From: Planctomycetales bacterium
Lineage (GTDB): Bacteria > 4484-113 > JAFGCY01
DNA: 7,737 nucleotides
Reading direction: 5' to 3'
Assembly: GCA_024645305.1 (NCBI GenBank)
Contig: JAHEFU010000135.1
Location: 1 to 7,737 of the forward strand
Shown here: positions 1 through 5,865 of the stretch, one piece after another
Layout of the letters: every line of letters starts with the position of its first letter
How positions within the stretch are numbered: the stretch's first letter is position 1
Position numbers and translations under genes: made by a program
Notes under the pieces: model-generated
The model's input: only the letters and a program-made list of their open reading frames with translations
Told to the model about the DNA's origin: nothing
Databases searched by the model: none

Positions 1-12
1 TGTTAACAATTC

Positions 13-49
13 CTCTGTGTTCTCTGTGCCCTCTGTGGTTAAATCTGTG
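13..49. repeat. Short CTCTGTG repeat with 9-bp period
   Basis: CTCTGTG occurs at 13-19, 22-28 and 31-37, exactly 9 bp apart, and is followed by GGTTAAAT and a further CTGTG at 45-49. The palindrome TGTTAACA lies beside it at 1-8. On the minus strand it reads as CACAGAG units lying just downstream of the dehydrogenase stop codon. No open reading frame of note covers it. From memory, similar CACAGAG/GGTTAAA repeats are scattered through intergenic regions of several unrelated environmental bacteria; this was not checked here. The window edge may cut a longer element. Confidence 0.6.
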
Positions 50-60
50 TTGTCATCTTT

Positions 61-1203
61 TCAGCTGACCTCCGAGAACTCGAACTGTACGCCGTAGTGC
101 TGCATGCCGCGGATGATGTAATTCAGGCGCGTTTCATCAAAGCCGATCGTCTCCGGCGCCGTCACCCCCGGTTCGATCCCCAGCTTGCCGGCCAGCAGCA
201 TGCGGGCGCAGAGGATTGCCGGCAGGCCCGTTGTGCGCGCCATGCTGAAGTCCCCCGTGTCTGGATCGGTATGGTCCAGCAGGTCGCAGCTCAGGGACAG
301 TTCCCGGCCGTCCTTCAGCCCGCTGGCCTCCACGCGCATCACGGTCAGTTCTCGCATGCCGGGTTCCAGTTTCCAGTTGTCAAACAGCAGGCGGCTCGTC
401 AGATCCAGTGGCACGATGCTGCCATTGCTCGTTGCCAGCGCTTCCTCGCCGAAGAAGCCCAGTTCCCTGAGCATCCGCATCTTCTCAGCGTGTCCCGGAT
501 AGCGCATGGTCTTCTCGATCATCGAGGGATAGGGCAGCGTGGCCATGATGCTGCGCAGGCCGTCGGTGTTGAAGGCCTCCAGCGTGCCGATGCCGGGGAA
601 GTCGATCTGCTCTATTTCGCTGAGCGCGGGCATGGTGACCAGTTTGCCGTCGACAATGTAGCGCGCCGGGCGCACATACTCCTCGATCACGTCCGCCGGC
701 GAAAACGGTGCCTTGTATTCGAAGGGCCAGTTGCGCTCCACGGGCAGGCCGCCCACCAGGATTCGCATGGAGCGTGGCTCGTCGAACTGCCGCGAGAAGC
801 GTGCCGCCAGCATCCCGCCGAGTCCCGGCATCACGCCGCAGTCTACCAGCACCCGGCTGCCGCTCTGCCGCGCCGCCAGATCAAGCGTGCTGGCCTCCTG
901 CGGGAAGAAGGAAATGTCAATGCAGTCCGTGCCCGTGGCGATCACGTTCTCCAGCACGGCACAGCCAAAACTGCCGGGCACCGCGCCCAGCACCAGGTCA
1001 GCCCCCGTGGCAATCTCCCGTACGAGCTGCATGTCGCGCAGATCCGTCTGCCGCGTTGCCATTTGGGCCCGCGCGGCGCTGGCGGTGAGGGTCTGCTCGT
1101 CAAGATCGTACAGCGTCAGCTCGATGTCGTCATACTTGGAGAGCTCCCGGGCTATGAAGCCGCCCACCAGCCCGCCGCCCAGCACGGCCACCTGCGTTGC
1201 CAT
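61..1203 (-). CDS. Saccharopine dehydrogenase / lysine 6-dehydrogenase family oxidoreductase
   Basis: This 380-residue protein begins with a Rossmann dinucleotide-binding fold: VAVLGGGLVGG at residues 6-15 and an acidic residue after the second strand (YDLD, 32-35). The central stretch VDCGVMPGLGG (120-130) and the later EEYVRPAR (174-181), EAFNTDGLRS (209-218) and MRYPGHAEKM (233-242) resemble the catalytic half of saccharopine dehydrogenases and lysine 6-dehydrogenases. Those enzymes carry out NAD(P)-dependent oxidation or reduction at the lysine epsilon-nitrogen in the cytoplasm. The substrate cannot be settled from sequence alone; lysine 6-dehydrogenase is a better guess than true saccharopine dehydrogenase, and other amine dehydrogenases are possible. 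The ATG overlaps the stop of the upstream aldolase gene by one base (TGATG) and has a strong Shine-Dalgarno, so the two genes form an operon with probable translational coupling. The protein looks intact. Confidence 0.85.
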   Translation of the reverse strand: MATQVAVLGGGLVGGFIARELSKYDDIELTLYDLDEQTLTASAARAQMATRQTDLRDMQLVREIATGADLVLGAVPGSFGCAVLENVIATGTDCIDISFFPQEASTLDLAARQSGSRVLVDCGVMPGLGGMLAARFSRQFDEPRSMRILVGGLPVERNWPFEYKAPFSPADVIEEYVRPARYIVDGKLVTMPALSEIEQIDFPGIGTLEAFNTDGLRSIMATLPYPSMIEKTMRYPGHAEKMRMLRELGFFGEEALATSNGSIVPLDLTSRLLFDNWKLEPGMRELTVMRVEASGLKDGRELSLSCDLLDHTDPDTGDFSMARTTGLPAILCARMLLAGKLGIEPGVTAPETIGFDETRLNYIIRGMQHYGVQFEFSEVS

Positions 1204-2243
1204 CAGTTGACCTCCCCGGCCAGCCGGGCCGCCGCCCTGACGAAGGCCCGGGCCGCCTGCTCACATTCCTCGCGGGACACATCCAGGTGGGTCACGCAGC
1301 GGACGCGCCGTTCATGCAGGGCGAATGCGGAGACATCCGCCGCCGCCGCATCCACCAGCTGATGGGCGTCAAAGGCCGGATTGTCAACCGTGATCAGTGC
1401 CATGTTGCTCGGCGGAGCGGGGCATGACAGATGCTCGCTGGTATCCACGATCCCGGCGATCAGCTGGGCATTGGCATGGTCCTCGCCGATCCGTTCATAG
1501 TTGTTGTCAAGTGCGTAGATCGCCCCCGCGGCAATGATCCCCGCCTGGCGCATCTGTCCGCCGAAGCGCTTCCTGACATGCCGGGCCTGCTCGATGAATT
1601 CAGCGTCCCCTGCCAGCGCACTACCCACGGGAGCGCCCAGCCCCTTGCTGAAACAGACGCTGACGCTGTCAACGTAACTGCACCAGTCAGCGGGCTGCGT
1701 GGCACTGGCGTGGCAGGCATTCCAGAGCCGCGCCCCGTCCAGGTGCACGCTCAGGCCGTTTTCACTTCCGAAGGCCGCCACCTCGGCAAACAGTCGCCTG
1801 TCCCACACGATGCCCCCCCGGTTGTTGAAGGTATTCTCCAGCGAGAGGATGCGGTTCCTGGTGAAGTGGATGTTCACCGGCTTCAGCAGGGCCTTTACTT
1901 CGTCAACTCCGAATGTCCCATCCGCAGTGTCAATCACCCGCGCATCCAGTCCGCTCAGCGCGGCGGGGCTACCCGTCTCATAGAACAGCACGTGCGACTC
2001 GCGGTGCGCGATCAGGCTGTCACCGGGACGGCCGTGCAGGTTCAGGGCGATCTGGTTGCTCATGTGCCCGCTCGGCACATACAGCGCGGCCTGCTTGCCG
2101 AGCAGCTTCGCAGTCTTCTCCTCCAGCTCGCGGATCGTGGGGTCCTCGCGGAACACATCGTCCCCGACCGGGGCCTGGGCCATGTACTCGCGCATGGCCG
2201 GCGAGGGCTGCGTGAAGGTGTCACTTCTGAGGTTGACGGGCAT
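1203..2243 (-). CDS. ltaE: Low-specificity L-threonine aldolase (PLP-dependent)
   Basis: The protein has 346 residues, the usual length for the beta-eliminating lyase/threonine aldolase family. These fold-type I PLP enzymes cleave L-threonine or L-allo-threonine to glycine and acetaldehyde. Visible marks are the N-terminal NLRSDTFTQPSPAMR (4-18), GDDVFREDP (27-35), a PLP-stacking His in ESHV (82-85), HLDGAR (167-172) with the Asp that contacts the pyridine nitrogen, and the Schiff-base lysine in CFSKGLGAPVGS (K200). The chain looks complete. The ATG at 2243-2241 has no Shine-Dalgarno, and TATAAT ends 7 nt before it, suggesting a leaderless mRNA. Its stop overlaps the start of the next gene by one base, which puts it in an operon with the lysine-dehydrogenase-like gene and suggests a shared amino-acid catabolic or salvage role (inference). 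Confidence 0.93.
   Translation of the reverse strand: MPVNLRSDTFTQPSPAMREYMAQAPVGDDVFREDPTIRELEEKTAKLLGKQAALYVPSGHMSNQIALNLHGRPGDSLIAHRESHVLFYETGSPAALSGLDARVIDTADGTFGVDEVKALLKPVNIHFTRNRILSLENTFNNRGGIVWDRRLFAEVAAFGSENGLSVHLDGARLWNACHASATQPADWCSYVDSVSVCFSKGLGAPVGSALAGDAEFIEQARHVRKRFGGQMRQAGIIAAGAIYALDNNYERIGEDHANAQLIAGIVDTSEHLSCPAPPSNMALITVDNPAFDAHQLVDAAAADVSAFALHERRVRCVTHLDVSREECEQAARAFVRAAARLAGEVN
1211..1215 (-). promoter_or_regulatory. Shine-Dalgarno GGAGG of the dehydrogenase gene
   Basis: On the minus strand GGAGG (within GGGGAGGT) lies inside the 3' end of the aldolase gene, 7 nt before the ATG at 1203-1201. This is ideal spacing. It fixes the start and supports coupled translation. It contrasts with the five window genes that lack any Shine-Dalgarno. 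Confidence 0.8.
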
Positions 2244-2250
2244 GGGTGAG

Positions 2251-2256
2251 ATTATA
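2251..2256 (-). promoter_or_regulatory. -10 box of the threonine aldolase gene
   Basis: A perfect TATAAT on the minus strand lies in the 27-bp gap after scpB, and only 7 nt separate it from the ATG. No TTGACA-like -35 is seen at 16-18 bp. The predicted start of transcription falls at or one base before the A of the ATG. Confidence 0.6.
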
Positions 2257-2270
2257 GGATCAGTTGCCGC

Positions 2271-3089
2271 TCAGTCCGTGCTGTCGCCATCGTCCCAGCT
2301 GTCATCCTCCGCCAGGCTGTCCTCGTCGATGCGGTCCAGCTCCTCCTCGGTCAGCTCCGGCATGCTGCTCATTCCGAGGCTGGAACCGATGTCATCCGCA
2401 GCATCACTGTCGGTGCCCTTCTCCAGCGCCGCCGGGCGCGGAGGCAGGTCGCCTAAGCTGCCGAGCCCGAACATCTCGAGGAAGGCATCCGTACTGCGGT
2501 ACAGGAATGGCCGGCCGGGGGATTCCTCGCGACCCGCCACGGTGATCAACCGGCGATCCAGCAGCGTGCGCACCGTGCTTTCGCTGGGCACCTGGCGCAG
2601 CTCCTCAACCCGGGCGCGGGTCACCGGCTGCTCGTAGGCGATGATGGCCAGCACCTCCAGCGCATTGCGGGTCAGCCGGGCGCGGCGCACTCGGCGGTTG
2701 AACAGGCGGAGATACTCGTCGTGGATCGCGCTCGTCAGCAGCTTGTATCCGCCGGCCATGCGCAGGATATCCAGGCCCAGGGGGCGCAGCTCGCCGCCGG
2801 CCTCACTGGCCATCAGTTCCAGCTGCTTTTCATCACAGCCCATGAACTCGGTCAGCCGGGCGGTCTCAACGGTTTCCCCGGCACTGAACAGCACCGCCGT
2901 CAGCAGGGAACGCTGGTCGCGCGGATCCAGTTCCGCGGGGGAGGGAAGGGATTCATCCTCCACCGGCGGCTGTGCCTGCGCGGCTGCGTCGGGCTGGCCG
3001 GCCTCAGGCCGGACCCGGGTTACGTCAGGTGCTGGCTCCGGCGTGGCGGAATCCTGGTTTGCGCCCTGCGGGGCCTCATGCTCTTCCAC
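2271..3089 (-). CDS. scpB: Segregation and condensation protein B
   Basis: The 272-residue protein contains the paired winged-helix core of ScpB at about residues 58-215. Marks are LLTAVLFSAGETV (62-74), GGYKLLTS (113-120), ALEVLAIIAYEQPVTRARVE (143-162) and GRPFLY...FLEMFGLGSLGDLP (192-216). ScpB dimers bind ScpA and, with SMC, form the bacterial condensin that compacts and segregates the chromosome. The core is flanked by about 57 N-terminal residues rich in Pro, Ala, Gln and Glu and about 55 C-terminal residues rich in Asp, Glu and Ser, so it is longer than the roughly 200-residue B. subtilis protein. No scpA is present in the window. The start is GTG at 3089-3087; TAGAAT ends exactly 6 nt before it and there is no Shine-Dalgarno, consistent with a leaderless mRNA. 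The low-complexity tails are probably disordered. Confidence 0.92.
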   Translation of the reverse strand: MEEHEAPQGANQDSATPEPAPDVTRVRPEAGQPDAAAQAQPPVEDESLPSPAELDPRDQRSLLTAVLFSAGETVETARLTEFMGCDEKQLELMASEAGGELRPLGLDILRMAGGYKLLTSAIHDEYLRLFNRRVRRARLTRNALEVLAIIAYEQPVTRARVEELRQVPSESTVRTLLDRRLITVAGREESPGRPFLYRSTDAFLEMFGLGSLGDLPPRPAALEKGTDSDAADDIGSSLGMSSMPELTEEELDRIDEDSLAEDDSWDDGDSTD

Positions 3090-3095
3090 GCAGGA

Positions 3096-3101
3096 ATTCT
3101 A
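3096..3101 (-). promoter_or_regulatory. -10 box of scpB
   Basis: TAGAAT on the minus strand sits in the 21-bp gap between the lipoprotein stop and scpB. The 6-nt spacing to GTG places +1 on the G of the start codon. No -35 hexamer is recognisable. Confidence 0.5.
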
Positions 3102-3110
3102 GCAGCATCT

Positions 3111-4208
3111 TCAGTAGCTCTGGATGATGCCCTTGATGCGCTTGCGCCAGGGGAGGAAGTCCGAGCCGTCATCGTGCACCTCGCGGCGCTCGAAAAAGTA
3201 GTTCACGGGACCGCTGGACTCGTTGTCCCAGATCAGGTGACAGCGCGCCAGTTCCGTCCCACCTTCGTTGATATGGGGCAGCATGAGCGGCCGCTCGCCG
3301 GTGATTTCCCCGAAGCCGGCCAGGGCTGACATCGCTGCCGGAGCGCCGATCACCACGTTGAAGCGTGTATCCGTTGCCAGGGCGCGGTACAGCTCCGGGG
3401 TCTGGTCCGCCGCCAGCAGGATCCGGAACTGTGCGCCGCTGAGCTCCAGTTCCATGGCGCAATCATCCAGCAGCGCTGAAATGTACTTCCCGTAGAGTTC
3501 ACGGTCCAGTTCCGGCAGGCGCGGCAGGGAGGCCACGCCCCACTGGCTGCCGAGCACTTCGCGCAGCAGCACTCGCTGCACGGACGGTAGCCCGGCGGGT
3601 TGGTCGCCCGGCGAGTTGACCAGTGGTGGCAGCGGAGACATCCCAGCCACAAGGGCCAGCTCCTCCGGCGTCAGCAGTTGCCAGTCCCGCAGGGCCACAG
3701 CCGAGTAGCGCATCTGCGTCATGGCCTCCAGCATCAGGGCAGTATGTCCGGGCACCTTGAGCAGGTCCGGCGAATACCAGCCACCGTAGTCCAGCAGCAT
3801 GAAGGGATGGTCCCCGATCATCCCGGCGTCCAGGTCCACGCGCACGAGGGAAGGGTCACCACCGTCGTTGGCAACGCGCATGCGGTTGTACTGCACGATC
3901 TCCTGCTCCACCGCCGCGACCTCCGCAGCCAGGGCCGGCAGGCCACCGGTCAGGTTGTCAAACTCAGCCTTGCCGGCGGGCAGCAGCCGGGCGTGTGTGT
4001 TGCCGGTGTAGACCAGCACCAGCTGCTTGGGGGCCTGCATCTGCGCTGGCGGCAGGGCTTCGGAGCTGTCCTCTGCATCGGCTACCGGGGCCCGCTGCAC
4101 CGGTTTCGCAGGATTCGCCGCAGTTGATGCGGGCGGCTGCTGCTGCGGGCAGCCGCAGAGCACTGCCATGCAAAGCAGCATCCAGACGGCATGGAGTCGT
4201 GAGGTCAT
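3111..4208 (-). CDS. Lipoprotein resembling a UshA/5'-nucleotidase-type metallophosphatase, catalytic motifs degenerate
   Basis: The 365-residue protein opens with a lipoprotein signal: a hydrophobic segment at about 5-17 and a lipobox L17-C-G-C20, so the mature chain would be anchored through C20. A Pro/Ala/Gln-rich linker runs to about residue 60. Then LVLVYTGNTHARLLP (63-77) followed by GGLPALAAEV (88-97) resembles the HTNDTHG...GGLARLA opening of UshA-type 5'-nucleotidases. VDLDAGM (124-130), VALRD (171-175) and VVIGAPAAMSAL (285-296) align in order with the family's LDAGD, GNHEFD and IxGHTH blocks. The metal ligands are largely gone: NTH for DTH, RDWQ for NHEF, GAPA for GHTH. No C-terminal 5'-nucleotidase domain follows. 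A catalytically dead, perhaps binding, relative is my inference; homology is suggestive only. Start: ATG with TAAAAT 7 nt upstream and no usable Shine-Dalgarno. Confidence 0.75.
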   Translation of the reverse strand: MTSRLHAVWMLLCMAVLCGCPQQQPPASTAANPAKPVQRAPVADAEDSSEALPPAQMQAPKQLVLVYTGNTHARLLPAGKAEFDNLTGGLPALAAEVAAVEQEIVQYNRMRVANDGGDPSLVRVDLDAGMIGDHPFMLLDYGGWYSPDLLKVPGHTALMLEAMTQMRYSAVALRDWQLLTPEELALVAGMSPLPPLVNSPGDQPAGLPSVQRVLLREVLGSQWGVASLPRLPELDRELYGKYISALLDDCAMELELSGAQFRILLAADQTPELYRALATDTRFNVVIGAPAAMSALAGFGEITGERPLMLPHINEGGTELARCHLIWDNESSGPVNYFFERREVHDDGSDFLPWRKRIKGIIQSY

Positions 4209-4215
4209 CCTGTGG

Positions 4216-4221
4216 ATTTTA
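4216..4221 (-). promoter_or_regulatory. -10 box of the metallophosphatase-like lipoprotein gene
   Basis: TAAAAT on the minus strand lies 7 nt before the ATG, inside the 39-bp gap after clpX. The overlapping register TATAAA (4218-4223, 9 nt before ATG) is an equally good hexamer. Either would give a leader of 0-3 nt. An AGG directly abutting the ATG is too close to act as a ribosome site. No -35 is seen. Confidence 0.5.
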
Positions 4222-4247
4222 TACCCGGATCAGGGAGATCTGCTGAT

Positions 4248-5618
4248 TCAGCCCGCGCTGCCGGCTACCTTGCTGTCATCCCCGCCGTCCTTCTGGCCCT
4301 TGCCATCCAGCTCGATGGTGGACTTGTCCCGCGGGGTGGGCATGGTCAGCAGCTTGCCGGCCAGCAGCTCGCGCACGTCATCGGCGTCAATCAGCACATC
4401 GCCGCCTTCCTTGTTGCCGGGCACGCTGTACATGATGTCCAGCAGCAGCTTGTCGAGGATGCTGCGCAGGGCCCGGGCCCCCGTGCGGCGCTTGCGCGCT
4501 ATGGTGGCTATCTCCTCAAGGGCGCTGTCAGTGAACTTGAGGCTGACCCCGTCCTCCTGCAGCAGGTACTGGTACTGCTTGACCAGGGCATTCTTGGGCC
4601 GGTGCAGGATTTCCGCCATGGCTTCCGTGCTCAGGTTCTCGAGGTAGGTGATCACCGGCAGGCGACCGACCAGCTCCGGGATGATGCCGAAGCGCACCAG
4701 GTCCTCGGGTTCGACGTAGCGCAGGAAATCGTCCTCATCCGTCACGTCCACGTCCTCAAACTCGGAGCGCACCTGGCCCTTGTTGAAGCCCATCACGTGA
4801 CGGCCCAGCCGCTTGGCGATGATCTGCTCCAGCCCGGAGAAGCTGCCACCGCAGATGAAGAGGATATTCGTCGTGTCAATCTGCAGGAAGTCATCATTGG
4901 GATGCTTGCGACCGCCGTGCGGCGGGACGTTGGCAGTCGTGCCCTCGAGGATCTTCAGCAGCGCCTGCTGCACGCCCTCGCCGGAGACGTCGCGCGTGAT
5001 GGAGGGGTTCTCGCTCTTGCGCGTGATCTTGTCAATCTCGTCAATGTAGATGATGCCGCGTTCGCAGCGCGCAAGGATCTCGTCGCTCGTGGCCTTCGGG
5101 CCGGCCTGGTCGGAAGCAACCTGGTAAAGCCGCAGGAGGATGTTCTCCACGTCCTCGCCCACATAGCCGGCTTCGGTCAGGGCCGTGGCATCAGCAATGG
5201 CGAAGGGCACATCGAGGATCCGCGCGATGTTCTGCGCGAGGTAGGTCTTGCCGCTGCCGGTCGGGCCGATCAGCAGGATGTTGCTCTTGCCGATCTCCAC
5301 GATCGGATTGAGCAGTGAATTGATTCTCTTGAAGTGGTTGTAGACCGCGACGCTCAGGACCTTCTTGGCGTAGTCCTGCCCGATCACGTAGTCGTGCAGG
5401 AAGTCCACGATTTCCTTCGGGGTCAGCAGTTTGTCAACGTGGATCGTCGGGCTGCTCTGGCGGTAGCGCGGGCCATCGAGCAGTTCCTTGCAGATGTTGA
5501 CGCATTCCTCACAGATGTAGATTCCCGGCCCCTTGATCATGCGCACGCTGTTGCTCTGCACTTCCTTGCAGAAGCTGCAGCAGGGACTCTGCTCTGTACT
5601 GCTTCGTTCCTTAGTCAT
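4248..5618 (-). CDS. clpX: ATP-dependent Clp protease ATP-binding subunit ClpX
   Basis: This 456-residue protein is a full-length ClpX, the AAA+ unfoldase that feeds tagged proteins to the ClpP peptidase in the cytoplasm. The N-terminal zinc-binding domain has C14-x2-C17 and C36-x2-C39. The AAA+ module has Walker A GPTGSGKT (118-125), pore loop GYVG (151-154), Walker B IIYIDE (189-194), the substrate-contacting RKH (237-239), the ClpP-docking loop in the form MGF (276-278, IGF in E. coli) and sensor-2 GAR (380-382). The C-terminal 30 residues form a Gly/Asp/Lys-rich tail. clpP is not adjacent: the upstream neighbour is a divergent FAH-family gene. The ATG at 5618-5616 has no Shine-Dalgarno; an extended -10 ends 8 nt before it, predicting a leader of about 2 nt or none. 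Confidence 0.98.
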   Translation of the reverse strand: MTKERSSTEQSPCCSFCKEVQSNSVRMIKGPGIYICEECVNICKELLDGPRYRQSSPTIHVDKLLTPKEIVDFLHDYVIGQDYAKKVLSVAVYNHFKRINSLLNPIVEIGKSNILLIGPTGSGKTYLAQNIARILDVPFAIADATALTEAGYVGEDVENILLRLYQVASDQAGPKATSDEILARCERGIIYIDEIDKITRKSENPSITRDVSGEGVQQALLKILEGTTANVPPHGGRKHPNDDFLQIDTTNILFICGGSFSGLEQIIAKRLGRHVMGFNKGQVRSEFEDVDVTDEDDFLRYVEPEDLVRFGIIPELVGRLPVITYLENLSTEAMAEILHRPKNALVKQYQYLLQEDGVSLKFTDSALEEIATIARKRRTGARALRSILDKLLLDIMYSVPGNKEGGDVLIDADDVRELLAGKLLTMPTPRDKSTIELDGKGQKDGGDDSKVAGSAG

Positions 5619-5626
5619 GTCTGCGA

Positions 5627-5635
5627 ATTATAACA
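5627..5635 (-). promoter_or_regulatory. Extended -10 promoter of clpX
   Basis: The minus strand reads TGT followed by a perfect TATAAT (5632-5627), an extended -10. With standard spacing transcription would start at A5620, two bases before the ATG. No -35 is recognisable; instead an inverted repeat occupies that position (5639-5654). Confidence 0.7.
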
Positions 5636-5638
5636 TTT

Positions 5639-5654
5639 AACCTATACAAAGGTT
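5639..5654. repeat. Inverted repeat upstream of the clpX -10
   Basis: AACCT (5639-5643) and AGGTT (5650-5654) form perfect 5-bp arms around a 6-bp spacer. The site lies about 20 to 35 bp upstream of the predicted clpX start, where a -35 element would be, so it could bind a regulator. The arms are short and chance is possible. Confidence 0.35.
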
Positions 5655-5660
5655 TGGATG

Positions 5661-5680
5661 ATGCAGCCCGGGGACTGCAT
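5661..5680. repeat. Inverted repeat ATGCAG/CTGCAT
   Basis: Arms ATGCAG (5661-5666) and CTGCAT (5675-5680) are perfect complements around an 8-bp GC-rich centre. The palindrome GCATATGC (5677-5684) overlaps the right arm. It lies in the clpX/FAH divergent region, with no T-tract on either side, so an operator is more likely than a terminator. Confidence 0.35.
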
Positions 5681-5690
5681 ATGCTTAATA

Positions 5691-5730
5691 CCCCACACCG
5701 GGTAATTGAATCTATCGCCTGCGGGTGGGG
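5691..5730. repeat. Imperfect inverted repeat, 9-bp stem
   Basis: CCCCAC plus CCG (5691-5700, one bulged A at 5697) pairs with CGGGTGGGG (5722-5730) around a 21-nt loop. It is the strongest potential stem in the divergent region. It is not followed by a T-run on either strand, so its role is unknown: operator, structured transcript or chance. Confidence 0.4.
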
Positions 5731-5800
5731 ATTCCGTAAATAATAACGACAGATCCCGGCGACTCTTCAGACCGCCTGACAGTTGGACACCGTTTATCCG

Positions 5801-5839
5801 GGCTTAGTTTGCACTGGATCCCCAGGCTTAGCCCAGGCT
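5801..5839. repeat. Direct repeats upstream of the FAH-family gene
   Basis: CCCAGGCT occurs at 5821-5828 and 5832-5839, 11 bp apart (one helical turn). GGCTTAG occurs at 5801-5807 and 5825-5831. GGCTTAGCC (5825-5833) is also a palindrome about a central T. The cluster covers about -27 to -65 relative to the predicted start at 5866, the place of the missing -35, and would suit a DNA-binding activator. Confidence 0.4.
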
Positions 5840-5853
5840 CGGAAATCCTGTCC

Positions 5854-5859
5854 TAAAAT
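5854..5859 (+). promoter_or_regulatory. -10 box of the FAH-family gene
   Basis: TAAAAT ends exactly 6 nt before the GTG at 5866, placing +1 on the first base of the start codon. No Shine-Dalgarno and no -35 hexamer are seen. Confidence 0.5.
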
Positions 5860-5865
5860 CAACGC

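Noticed and set aside
97..1362. A 421-codon open frame on the plus strand, antisense to the dehydrogenase gene
   Set aside because: It is a by-product of GC-rich codon use on the other strand; its product is His/Arg/Gln-rich with no family marks, while the minus-strand protein shows clear motifs.
4212..5318. A 368-codon open frame on the plus strand, antisense to clpX
   Set aside because: The minus strand encodes an unmistakable ClpX; this frame is a shadow.
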